A program made the translations under genes and the position numbers. Below, in pieces: positions 31,723-39,081 of a stretch of DNA of 63,480 nt (position 1 is the first letter of the stretch; the number at the start of each line of letters is the position of its first letter). The DNA is from Maricaulis sp036231565 (GTDB lineage: Bacteria; Pseudomonadota; Alphaproteobacteria; Caulobacterales; Maricaulaceae): assembly GCA_036231565.1 (NCBI GenBank), contig JAZAHA010000001.1, positions 1-63,480 on the forward strand, read 5' to 3'. The notes under the pieces were generated by a model that was not told the DNA's origin, ran no database searches, and saw only the letters and a program-made list of their open reading frames with translations.

Positions 31723-31944
31723 TCAGTGCGCGAACACCGGCTCCGCGCTGTCCAGCCGGGCTGCGGCCGCGAGGACATCGGCATGATGGTCGAGCACGGC
31801 GATGAGTTCCTCGCTGCCGCCCGAGGACAGCAGCACGTCACGCCAGTACCCCGTCACCCGCGCCTGGGTCTCCAGCCAGTCGCGCACAGCCATCTGGGCG
31901 TGATGGGCGCACAGGGCTGACGATCGTTGCGATTTCGGATCCAT
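31723..31944 (-). CDS. Hypothetical protein, 73 residues
   Basis: Short protein (QMAVRDWLETQARVTGYWRD, LLSSGGSEELIAVLDHHADV, LAAAARLDSAEPVFAH), probably helical. ATG 31944 has a strong Shine-Dalgarno GGAGGTG seven bases upstream, which supports real expression. It diverges from the metallo-hydrolase gene (32073). No domain recognised. Confidence 0.6.
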   Translation of the reverse strand: MDPKSQRSSALCAHHAQMAVRDWLETQARVTGYWRDVLLSSGGSEELIAVLDHHADVLAAAARLDSAEPVFAH

Positions 31945-32072
31945 TTCGACACCTCCTGCCCCGACAATAATTGCGACTCATTCGCAGATGCAAGTGACAA
32001 ATTTTCCGATGCCTGCGGCGCGTCGCCACGCTTGCCTTTGCGCGTCTCCCCCGGAAAGGTGATTTCGGGAGA

Positions 32073-33443
32073 ATGCGGATGGAAAAGCTCGAACTGACCT
32101 TTCTCGGCGCGGCCGGTACGGTGACCGGGTCGCGGCATCTTCTCAGTTCGGCGGGACGGGACATCCTGCTCGACTGCGGCATGTTCCAGGGCCGGCGCGA
32201 CATCCGCACCCGCAACTGGTCCGGTTTCGGCATCGACCCCGCGCGGATCGACGCCCTCGCCCTGTCCCACGCCCATCTCGATCATTCCGGCTATATCCCC
32301 CGGCTCATCAAGGACGGGTATCGCGGCCCCGTCCTGTGCACCCCGCCGACCTGGGATCTGTGCGAAATCCTGCTGACCGACAGCGGCTATCTCCAGGAGC
32401 GCGATGCCGAATACGCCAATCGCAAGCGCTTCTCGCGCCACGATCCGGCCCTGGCGCTCTACACCGAAGAAGACGCCAAGGCCGCGATGGAACAGTTCGA
32501 CAGTGTCGAATTCGGCGAGACGGTCGAGCCGGTCCCCGGAGCGCGGCTGGTGTTCCGCCGGGCCGGCCACATCCTCGGCGCGGCGACCGTCACGCTCGAC
32601 TGGCAAGGCCGGCGCGTCGTGTTTTCCGGCGATCTGGGCCGCGAGAACGATCCGCTGCTGCCGGATCCCGACCCTGTCGGCCGCGCCGATTTTCTCCTGC
32701 TGGAAACCACCTATGGCGACCGCCTGCACGAACGCCGCGACGTCGCCGACCTGCTGCACGATGTTGTCGAGCGTACCGTCCGGCGCGGCGGCACCGTGAT
32801 CATTCCCGCCTTTGCGGTCGGCCGCGCCCAATTGCTGACCTGGCATCTGTGGCGGCTGAAATGTGCCGGCCGTCTGGCGTCCATCCCGGTCTATCTGGAC
32901 AGCCCGATGGCCATTGATGCCAGCGTCCTGCTCAACCGCCATGTCGGCGAACACAGGCTGAGCGCCGCCGATGCCCGCGCCATGGGCCGCATGATCGAAT
33001 ATGTCCGCGATACCGAACGGTCCAAGGCGCTGACCGCCGATCCCATGCCCAAGATCATCATCGCCGCCAGCGGGATGGTGACCGGCGGGCGGGTCCAGCA
33101 TCACCTCAAGGCCTATGCGCCGCACCGGCGCAACACGATCCTGTTCTCCGGCTTCCAGGCACCCGGCACGCCCGGCGCGGCGATCCTCGCCGGTGCCGAC
33201 GAGATCCGGCTGCATGGCCGCACCGTTCCGATCGAGGCCGAGGTGGCGGATCTGCCCATGCTGTCGGCCCATGCCGATGCCGACGGGCTGATGAGCTGGC
33301 TGCGCCGCTTCGAACAGCCGCCCCGCCGGACCTTTCTCGTGCACGGAGAGCCGCAGGCCTCGCGGGCGCTGCGCGACCGGATCGAGCACGAGCTGGGCTG
33401 GGACTGCCACATCCCCGAACACGGCGAACGCGTCGCGCTGTAG
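32073..33443 (+). CDS. Metallo-beta-lactamase/beta-CASP hydrolase (YSH1-like, RNA-specific type)
   Basis: 456 residues. Seen: LTFLGAAGTVTGSRHLLSSA, metal motif LSHAHLDHSGYIPRL, HILGAATVTLDWQGRRVVFS followed by GDLG, LLLETTYGDRLHE, then beta-CASP motifs TVIIPAFAVGRAQLLTWHLW, VYLDSPMAIDASVLLNRH, IIIAASGMVTGGRVQHHLKA and the C-terminal HADADGLMSWLRRF, LVHGEPQASRALRDRI. The family holds RNA endo/exonucleases related to CPSF-73; bacterial members of this subgroup are often of unknown substrate. ATG 32073 or 32079. Confidence 0.93.
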   Translation: MRMEKLELTFLGAAGTVTGSRHLLSSAGRDILLDCGMFQGRRDIRTRNWSGFGIDPARIDALALSHAHLDHSGYIPRLIKDGYRGPVLCTPPTWDLCEILLTDSGYLQERDAEYANRKRFSRHDPALALYTEEDAKAAMEQFDSVEFGETVEPVPGARLVFRRAGHILGAATVTLDWQGRRVVFSGDLGRENDPLLPDPDPVGRADFLLLETTYGDRLHERRDVADLLHDVVERTVRRGGTVIIPAFAVGRAQLLTWHLWRLKCAGRLASIPVYLDSPMAIDASVLLNRHVGEHRLSAADARAMGRMIEYVRDTERSKALTADPMPKIIIAASGMVTGGRVQHHLKAYAPHRRNTILFSGFQAPGTPGAAILAGADEIRLHGRTVPIEAEVADLPMLSAHADADGLMSWLRRFEQPPRRTFLVHGEPQASRALRDRIEHELGWDCHIPEHGERVAL

Positions 33444-33524
33444 CGGGGCAGCGCCCGCACTGTCCGATTGATGCCCGCGCCGCATACGGCTAAGCCTGCA
33501 AAGCCGCTGACCGGACATGCCCCC

Positions 33525-34445
33525 ATGAATGACAGAACCCTGCTTGCCGATGCCGCCCCGCTCGTTTTCGCCGGCGCTCCGCTGGACCGCGGTGAAGTCC
33601 TCAGACGCGACGAGGCAAAGCTGAATGCGCTGATGGACGGCGATGAGGGCTGGTGGATGGTGCTGCAGGCGGGCGATCCGCTGCTGTCGCCGGAGGGCGC
33701 CATCTTCTGGTTCCGCCCGGACGAGCTGGCCGCCCTGCCGGCAACGGGGCCGCGCGTCTTCCTGGGCCATTATCGCGGCTCGCCCTGTTTTGCCGCCCAG
33801 CTGGAGACCGATGCGCCGGAGCCGGAGGGCACGATGCGCCTGGACGCCCGGCGCGCCGCCATGGGGCTCTCGTCCGACGAGGCCGCGATCTACGGCTATG
33901 CCAAGTCCATCCTGGCCTGGCACGACCGGCACGGCTTCTGCGCCAATTGCGGCCAGCCGACCCGCATGCGCTCGGGCGGCAATCGCCGCAGCTGCGACGG
34001 CTGCGGCGCCGAGCATTTCCCGCGCGTCGATCCGGTTGTCATCATGCTCGCCACCGATGGCGAACGCTGTCTTCTGGGCCGGCAGGCGAGCTGGCCGGAA
34101 GGCATGTGGTCGGCACTCGCCGGTTTCGTCGAACCGGCCGAGACGCTGGAAGAGGCCTGCGCGCGCGAACTGAAGGAAGAGTCCGGGGTGACTGCCGATA
34201 TCGCCGCGATCCGCTATGTCATGGCCCAGCCCTGGCCCTTCCCGTCCTCGCTGATGGTGGGCCTGGTCGCGCCGGTTCTGGATGCGTCCGTAACGGTCGA
34301 CCCCCACGAGCTGGAAGACGCGCGCTGGTTTTCCCGGGCGGATGTGAGCGCGATGCTGGCCGGCACGCACGCGGACGCCGCCATGCCGCCCTCGATCGCG
34401 ATAGCCCGGCGGCTGGCCGAGCTCTGGGTCGACGGGACGATCTGA
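33525..34445 (+). CDS. nudC: NAD(+) diphosphatase NudC
   Basis: 306 residues from ATG 33525 (an earlier ATG at 33468 adds 19 residues without similarity). NudC cleaves NADH and removes NAD caps from RNA. Seen: zinc ribbon FCANCGQPTRMRSGG and SCDGCGAEHFPRVDP, Nudix box GFVEPAETLEEACAREL followed by KEESG, and the family signature AQPWPFPSSLM (SQPWPFPxS in E. coli). Clear family member. Confidence 0.95.
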   Translation: MNDRTLLADAAPLVFAGAPLDRGEVLRRDEAKLNALMDGDEGWWMVLQAGDPLLSPEGAIFWFRPDELAALPATGPRVFLGHYRGSPCFAAQLETDAPEPEGTMRLDARRAAMGLSSDEAAIYGYAKSILAWHDRHGFCANCGQPTRMRSGGNRRSCDGCGAEHFPRVDPVVIMLATDGERCLLGRQASWPEGMWSALAGFVEPAETLEEACARELKEESGVTADIAAIRYVMAQPWPFPSSLMVGLVAPVLDASVTVDPHELEDARWFSRADVSAMLAGTHADAAMPPSIAIARRLAELWVDGTI

Positions 34446-34452
34446 TTTCCGG

Positions 34453-34481
34453 CAAAAATCGGGGCCGGAAATCCGGCCCCG
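34453..34481 (-). terminator. Rho-independent terminator of the AhpD-like gene
   Basis: On the minus strand: stem CGGGGCCGGA / TCCGGCCCCG with a two-base loop, followed by ATTTTTG. It lies between the convergent nudC and 34512 genes. Confidence 0.75.
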
Positions 34482-34511
34482 CAGGTGTCCGCCGATCGCG
34501 CTTCCGTCGGA

Positions 34512-35084
34512 TCAGTCGGCGTGCTGGAGGAGCGGTTTGGACCAGGCCATCGGCGCAAAGCTGTCGTCCAGCTCGGTCTCGGCGATGTGGTTGGTGTAGT
34601 TGGACATCGTCTTCAGCGTCACGCCGGTCACCACGTCGAGCACATTGGCCTTGGTGAAGCCGGCGCGCAGGAAGGCGTCGATATCATGGCGCTCCACCAG
34701 ACCGCGCTCGCGCACCATGGCACGGGTGAACTGGTGCAGGGCTTCGAGCCGCGCATCGCTCTGGATCACCCGTCCTTCGCGGATGGCCACAACGATTTCG
34801 CGGTCGAGCCCGGTATTCAGGGCGATCGTCGAATCCGCCGCCATGCAATACCCGCAATTATTCTCGAAATCGGTTGTCAGCAGGACGACATTGCGCTCGA
34901 TCTGGGTCAGGCCGCTGCGGCCGAAAACCGAATTCAGCGTGGTGTAGGCATCCAGCGCCGAGGGCGAGGCGGCCAGCTCGCCCATGATGTTGGGTATGAA
35001 GCCGAGCCGGGCCTTCACAGAACGCAGGATCGGCTTTGAATCGGCGGGTGCGGACGTTTCGTCGAAAATCGTGAACTGGGTCAT
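34512..35084 (-). CDS. Carboxymuconolactone decarboxylase-family (AhpD-like) protein
   Basis: 190 residues from ATG 35084. Seen: ILRSVKARLGFIPNIMGELA, GLTQIERNVVLLTTDFENNC, then the redox motif CGYCMAADSTIAL (CxxC with nearby histidine replaced by alanine/aspartate context), LHQFTRAMVRERGLVERHDI and AGFTKANVLDVVTGVTLKTM. AhpD-like proteins act in peroxide defence or as small thiol peroxidases. A longer frame to 35237 lacks similarity in its added part. Confidence 0.88.
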   Translation of the reverse strand: MTQFTIFDETSAPADSKPILRSVKARLGFIPNIMGELAASPSALDAYTTLNSVFGRSGLTQIERNVVLLTTDFENNCGYCMAADSTIALNTGLDREIVVAIREGRVIQSDARLEALHQFTRAMVRERGLVERHDIDAFLRAGFTKANVLDVVTGVTLKTMSNYTNHIAETELDDSFAPMAWSKPLLQHAD

Positions 35085-35259
35085 GGCATCGCCTTTCGCG
35101 CAAGGCCCGGCAGACCGCCGCCGGGCGGTGAGGGTCGGAACTGTCAGAACTGGCCTGGGCCCGTTCGGCCCGGGGTGCCGCCCGACCGCCGGGCTCTTGG
35201 CCCTCGAAGGCGGTGCGGCGTCACACGCATGGGGCACTTATGGGGCGGTTATGCACCCC

Positions 35260-35273
35260 TTATGGTGCCATAA
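35260..35273. promoter_or_regulatory. 14-bp palindrome, possible operator
   Basis: TTATGGTGCCATAA, imperfect only at the central base pair, flanked by further TTATGG and CCATAA copies (TTATGGGGCGG upstream, CAACCATAACA downstream). It lies about 175 bp upstream of the AhpD-like ATG. Confidence 0.4.
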
Positions 35274-35334
35274 AGCAACCATAACACACCCGAACCGAGG
35301 CGCCGAGTCCTCCCTCGAACACCGGTCAAAAGAA

Positions 35335-35361
35335 AACGGGAGCCGCATCGCAGCTCCCGTT
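35335..35361 (-). terminator. Rho-independent terminator of outer-membrane protein gene 1
   Basis: Minus strand: stem AACGGGAGC / GCTCCCGTT with a 9-base loop, followed by TTCTTTT. Confidence 0.8.
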
Positions 35362-35389
35362 CATTTTCATACTATTCTGGAGCCGGCTG

Positions 35390-35938
35390 TCAGCCGCCGA
35401 AACGATGGACATAGGACAGGCCGAAACTGTCGGCCTCGCCGAAATCGTCGTAATCGGTCCGGGTGTAGTCGAAACGGATCGCGCCATTCTCCCACACCTC
35501 GTACTGGGCCCCGACACCCCAGGCGATGGCCTGGTCGTCCGTGGAACCGCCATAGGCAAAATTCGCGTCGAATTCGGTGGTCACATAACCCAGGCGGCCG
35601 AACACGCTGAAACTGTCAGTGAGGGGCACACGTCCGACGGCAAACGCGCCGACTGAGTATTCCAGGTCCAGCGTCGAGATCGCGGCGATGCACACGGCAT
35701 CCACCGGGCAGGCATTGGCGTCATCGCCGTCAATGCCGATATCGAGCTGGGCCTCGACGCCGAGATAGCGGTTGAAATCATAGCCGCCGCGAATCGTTGC
35801 TGCGCCGAGATCGAAGTTCTCGAGATCGATACGGCTGTAGCCGGCCGACAGGTTGAAACCATTGTCAGCGGTTTGCGCGTGGCCGGCCGCAGCCAGACCC
35901 GCCCATGCCAGCACGCACGCACTCAGCACTCTGAACAT
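35390..35938 (-). CDS. Small outer-membrane beta-barrel protein (1)
   Basis: 182 residues. Signal peptide MFRVLSACVLAWAGLAAAGH-AQ. The mature part alternates strands: NLSAGYSRIDLENFDLG, TIRGGYDFNRYLGVEAQLDI, VFGRLGYVTTEFDANFAYGG, WGVGAQYEVWENGAIRFDYT, and ends SYVHRFGG. OmpA_membrane/OmpW-like 8-stranded barrel fold is likely, without peptidoglycan-binding domain. It carries two cysteines (ANACPVDAVC) not present in its neighbour. Paralogue of 36103-36627: the RGGYDFNR and DYTRxDYDD motifs are shared. Confidence 0.88.
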   Translation of the reverse strand: MFRVLSACVLAWAGLAAAGHAQTADNGFNLSAGYSRIDLENFDLGAATIRGGYDFNRYLGVEAQLDIGIDGDDANACPVDAVCIAAISTLDLEYSVGAFAVGRVPLTDSFSVFGRLGYVTTEFDANFAYGGSTDDQAIAWGVGAQYEVWENGAIRFDYTRTDYDDFGEADSFGLSYVHRFGG

Positions 35939-36046
35939 TTTGTATTTCCTCGCATTTGATGCCCTCGCACGGGGAAATTGCCGCCGACTGCGTGAGCCCG
36001 GGCTGAACGCGGCGTTCATCTCGATTACGTGTCCGCAATAAACGAA

Positions 36047-36075
36047 AAAGGCCGCACCCGGCGGGCGCGGCCTTT
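36047..36075 (-). terminator. Rho-independent terminator of outer-membrane protein gene 2
   Basis: Minus strand: stem AAAGGCCGC / GCGGCCTTT with an 11-base loop followed by TTCGTTTATT. Confidence 0.8.
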
Positions 36076-36102
36076 CGTTTTCCGGGGCGTTTCCCCGCCT
36101 AT

Positions 36103-36627
36103 CTAGCCGCCGAAGCGACGGACGTAGGAAATCCCGTAGGTGTCGGCTTCACCGCCATCGTCATAATCATAGCGGGTATAGTCGAGGCGGACGCCGTTAT
36201 CGCCGGCAAAGAACCATTCACCGCCAACGCCATAGGCCCAGGCTTCGTCGCTGCCGTCGTAATTCAGACCGGCCACTTCGGCGTCGAACTCGGTCGTGGT
36301 GTAGCCGCCGCGCAGGAAGACATTGGCCTGCTCGTTCGACCAGGGGCGCACGATACCGAACCCGCCGAGCGAGTAGTCGAGGCCGACATCGCCGGTGACG
36401 CCAGCCACCGTCACGGATTCATCGTTGACGCCGAAATTGGCCTGACCTTCAACGCCGAAAAAGCGATTGAAATCATACCCGCCGCGAACAACGGCCGTGT
36501 CGACATCAACGTCCTCGAAATCGAACCGCTCGTAACCGCCGCCCAGGCGGAACTCGCCCTGTTGAGCGGACGTACCGGCAGTGAGCGCAAGAATGGAAAG
36601 GGAGGCAAGGGAAAGTGTACGCAGCAT
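36103..36627 (-). CDS. Small outer-membrane beta-barrel protein (2)
   Basis: 174 residues from ATG 36627. Signal peptide MLRTLSLASLSILALTAGTS-AQ. Strands: FRLGGGYERFDFEDVDVD, VVRGGYDFNRFFGVEGQANF, NVFLRGGYTTTEFDAEVAGL, YGVGGEWFFAGDNGVRLDYT and terminal SYVRRFGG with a final aromatic-containing strand. Closely related to the preceding barrel gene; separate terminators mean each has its own transcript end. Confidence 0.88.
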   Translation of the reverse strand: MLRTLSLASLSILALTAGTSAQQGEFRLGGGYERFDFEDVDVDTAVVRGGYDFNRFFGVEGQANFGVNDESVTVAGVTGDVGLDYSLGGFGIVRPWSNEQANVFLRGGYTTTEFDAEVAGLNYDGSDEAWAYGVGGEWFFAGDNGVRLDYTRYDYDDGGEADTYGISYVRRFGG

Positions 36628-36982
36628 TTTTATCAACCTTACTCTGTACGTGGCGTCGTTGCGCCAGTTGCGGGTTCCCAGCCCGTCCCTCAGCTGGGAA
36701 CGGGCTTCGGGGGTTTCAAGTCGGCCGTCTGCAGACCGTCTGACCGGCACCATGCCCTCCCCGTCATGGCTCGCCTGTCAGGCAATCCCGGCTGCAGCCG
36801 GCTCGCCCCGTCACAACGCGCGAACTGCGATTTTTGGCCTTTCCGTTACATGAAAATCCTGCAAGCCTGCGGTCATGCGTCGTGTTAACGCATGCACAAG
36901 AACGCGCTGGACTGTTGCCTGTCCGCGCAGCGCGTGCCAAACACGGCCCCGACTTTCGACCTGACTAATTTTGGGGGCGTCC
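36628..36982. other. 355-bp intergenic region between diverging genes
   Basis: Upstream region of outer-membrane gene 2 (minus) and of the cytochrome gene (plus). It contains an inverted repeat AGCCCGTCCC / GGGAACGGGCT (36679-36707, one bulged base) that could be an RNA hairpin in the 5' leader of gene 2, and a TTAACG at about 36886. No reading frame is supported. Confidence 0.5.
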
Positions 36983-37750
36983 ATGGGCGATCTCTTCTGG
37001 AACAAGGTGGCCGGTGTCCTGATCGGCGCAGTGCTGGCTGTTATGGCCATTACCGAGCTTGGGCACCTGCTGGTTCCCTCGCACGGCGCGCACGAACTGA
37101 CCGACGAGAACACCTCGTATCCGGTTGACTGGGCAGCAATCGAATCGGGTGGCGGCGACGCCGAGCCGGTCGAGGAAGGCCCCACCGATTACGGCCTCCT
37201 GCTGGCCAATGCAGACATCTCCAACGGCGAGCGTGTCGCGCGCCGCTGTGCCGCCTGCCACACCTTCGAGCAGGGCGGCGCCAACGGCGTCGGCCCGAAT
37301 CTCTGGGGTGTCGTGGGTGCGGACATCGCGACCCATGCCGGCTTCTCCTACTCCGCTGCCCTGCAAGCTCTGGAAGGTGAATGGACCTACGAGGCCCTGA
37401 ACCACTTCATCGAAAGCCCGGCCTCCTACGCGCCGGGTACGGCGATGTCCTTCCGCGGCCTCGGCGACGAAGCCCAGCGCTTCGACCTGATCGCCTATCT
37501 GCACAGCCTGTCCGATAACCCGCTGCCCTTCCCGGACCCGCTGCCGGAAGAGGGGGAAATGGCAGAAGAAGTCTCCGATATGGCCGAGCAGGCTGGTGAA
37601 GCCATGGGCGATGCCGGTGAGGCCGGCGGCGAGGAAAGCGCTGCCGTCGAGACCGAGGGTGACGCGCCGGTCACGGCTGAAGAAGCGCCTGCCGGCGGCG
37701 AGGTTTCGCCTTCCGAAGACGAGGAACCGCAAGAGAACGGCGGCCACTAG
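36983..37750 (+). CDS. Membrane-anchored class I cytochrome c with acidic tail
   Basis: 255 residues. N-terminal uncleaved anchor KVAGVLIGAVLAVMAITELG (CycM-like), heme motif CAACH at residues 89-93, NGVGPNLWGVVG, and axial methionine in GTAMSFRGL (M155), then the end of the domain YLHSLSDNPLPFPDPLP. The cytochrome domain ends near residue 185; about 65 further residues are rich in E, A and G (EEGEMAEEVSDMAEQAGEAM). Such anchored cytochromes pass electrons from the bc1 complex to terminal oxidases. ATG 36983 preceded by GGGGGCG. A strong terminator follows. Confidence 0.92.
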   Translation: MGDLFWNKVAGVLIGAVLAVMAITELGHLLVPSHGAHELTDENTSYPVDWAAIESGGGDAEPVEEGPTDYGLLLANADISNGERVARRCAACHTFEQGGANGVGPNLWGVVGADIATHAGFSYSAALQALEGEWTYEALNHFIESPASYAPGTAMSFRGLGDEAQRFDLIAYLHSLSDNPLPFPDPLPEEGEMAEEVSDMAEQAGEAMGDAGEAGGEESAAVETEGDAPVTAEEAPAGGEVSPSEDEEPQENGGH

Positions 37751-37777
37751 TCTTCACCGCGGCATCCAGACCAGAAA

Positions 37778-37808
37778 ACCCCGGACCATCGGTCCGGGGT
37801 TTTTCTTT
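37778..37808 (+). terminator. Rho-independent terminator after the cytochrome gene
   Basis: Stem ACCCCGGACC / GGTCCGGGGT, three-base loop ATC, followed by TTTTCTTT. Confidence 0.9.
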
Positions 37809-37829
37809 GCGCACCGGTTTCCCGGACCG

Positions 37830-38693
37830 TCAGGCATTCATGGCGCCGAACCTGACGATGGACCGGACAGGATTTTCCTTTTCCCGGATGCGCGCCTCGG
37901 CTTCCGAGAAGAGCTCCAGCGTCACGTCCATGAAGCCGGCATTGGCGTGCAGCAGGTGTTCCGAGTCGACCATGATGCCGACATGGCCCGGCCAGAAAAC
38001 GATATCGCCACGCTCGCGTACCTCGTCACCGGTCACGTCCTGCCAGGCGGCCTTCAGAGCGGCTTCCTGCTGATCCGCGTCCCGCGGCACGTCAATGCCC
38101 GTGGCGCGGAGCGCCATCTGAACGAGACCGGAACAATCCAGCCCCAGGCTCTCCTTGCCGCCCCACAGATAGGGTGCCGCGAGAAAGCTTTCGGCCACAG
38201 CGACAAAGTCGCCGGCATGGTCGTCGGGAGCGCCGGTATGGGCCTCGACGACCCAGCCCAGCCCCTCCGCCTCGATAAAGCGGCCCTCGCGGGCGCCTGT
38301 CGAAACCAGCGCGTTCAGACTGAGCAGATGGCGCGGAGCCGATTTTATGTCCGGCTTAGAAAAGGCGTAGGTGCGCAATGCGGTGATGCGCCGGTCAGGC
38401 TGACGGACCGTCGTGGAGAAGCCGGCAAGATCGACCCATCCGACATAGCCGCCGGCGCGGGAAAAGCCCCAGCCCCAGCCATTGCGCGCTTCCAGGACTG
38501 CAAAGACTTCGCCGGCCAGCACCTGATCGTCCATGGCGCCGTCGGGCGCAGGCGCCCGGCGGATCGGCGCAGCAGCGATCACGGACTGATAGTCGACGGG
38601 TTCCACGAAGCGCGCCGCTTCGACCTGCCCTTTCAGATGGGCGGCGGCGAGATCGGGCCTGGCGGGCGTGAGGCGGGGATCCAGGTGGGACAT
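37830..38693 (-). CDS. NlpC/P60 (C40) peptidoglycan hydrolase
   Basis: 287 residues. N-terminal SH3-like part (LAGEVFAVLEARNGWGWGFS, GGYVGWVDLAGF), then the cysteine peptidase domain: YLWGGKESLGLDCSGLVQMA with catalytic Cys, ERGDIVFWPGHVGIMVDSEH with catalytic His, and LLHANAGFMDVTLE with the third polar residue. No signal peptide, as in the DipM/Spr-unrelated cytoplasmic-start group of alphaproteobacterial NlpC/P60 proteins that cleave gamma-D-Glu-diaminopimelate bonds. Its first 61 bases overlap the upstream MarR-like gene. Confidence 0.9.
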   Translation of the reverse strand: MSHLDPRLTPARPDLAAAHLKGQVEAARFVEPVDYQSVIAAAPIRRAPAPDGAMDDQVLAGEVFAVLEARNGWGWGFSRAGGYVGWVDLAGFSTTVRQPDRRITALRTYAFSKPDIKSAPRHLLSLNALVSTGAREGRFIEAEGLGWVVEAHTGAPDDHAGDFVAVAESFLAAPYLWGGKESLGLDCSGLVQMALRATGIDVPRDADQQEAALKAAWQDVTGDEVRERGDIVFWPGHVGIMVDSEHLLHANAGFMDVTLELFSEAEARIREKENPVRSIVRFGAMNA

Positions 38694-39034
38694 GTGCGGG
38701 TTTCCTCGGCACGGACGGCAACGCGTTCGCCATAATCGTACAGGAAGACGGCGCCTTTGACAGTGCGGTGCACCGAGACGTCGCGCTTGTCGTCACGGTC
38801 GCGCTTGCGGCGCACAAAGCCCTGACGTTCAAGAACATCCAGGGCGCGTGTTACGGCGGGCTTCGGCAGGCCGAGCGAGCGCGACAGGTCCCGCACGGCG
38901 TGGGGCCCCGGCTGCATGAAGATCGACAGCAGCAGCGCGAACTGGCGGGCCGTGAGGTCCGCCGTTTCGCCCTGCAGCGCGTCCGCCGATACGCGGCGCA
39001 TCATTTCAAGCGATGTCATCGCCTGGGATGCCAT
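38633..39034 (-). CDS. MarR-family transcriptional regulator
   Basis: 133 residues (ATG 39034; an internal ATG at 39019 gives MTSLEMMRR). Winged helix seen: LTARQFALLLSIFMQPGPHA, VRDLSRSLGLPKPAVTRALD, VLERQGFVRRKRDRDDKRDV, SVHRTVKGAVFLYDY. The C-terminal 25 residues are arginine/proline-rich and read over the start of the NlpC gene in another frame, so they may not be selected as protein. The 61-base overlap suggests coupled expression of the hydrolase. Confidence 0.85.
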   Translation of the reverse strand: MASQAMTSLEMMRRVSADALQGETADLTARQFALLLSIFMQPGPHAVRDLSRSLGLPKPAVTRALDVLERQGFVRRKRDRDDKRDVSVHRTVKGAVFLYDYGERVAVRAEETRTCPTWIPASRPPGPISPPPI

Positions 39035-39081
39035 CCGGCACGCTCCCGTTCAGCCTGCGAATCTCCCCGGAGGGATCGCGG

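Larger units (their letters stand above)
35085..35389. other. 305-bp intergenic region
   Basis: Holds the upstream region of the AhpD-like gene, an AT-rich stretch with repeated TTATGG motifs (35236-35285) containing a 14-bp palindrome, and the terminator of the outer-membrane protein gene (35335-35361). No reading frame is supported. Confidence 0.6.

Noticed and set aside
29578..31920. 780-residue plus-strand frame
   Set aside because: Exact antisense of the AsmA gene and the 4.5S RNA; typical high-GC shadow with histidine/arginine/glutamine-rich content.
31854..34370. 838-residue minus-strand frame
   Set aside because: Shadow of the metallo-hydrolase and nudC genes, which have clear catalytic motifs on the other strand.
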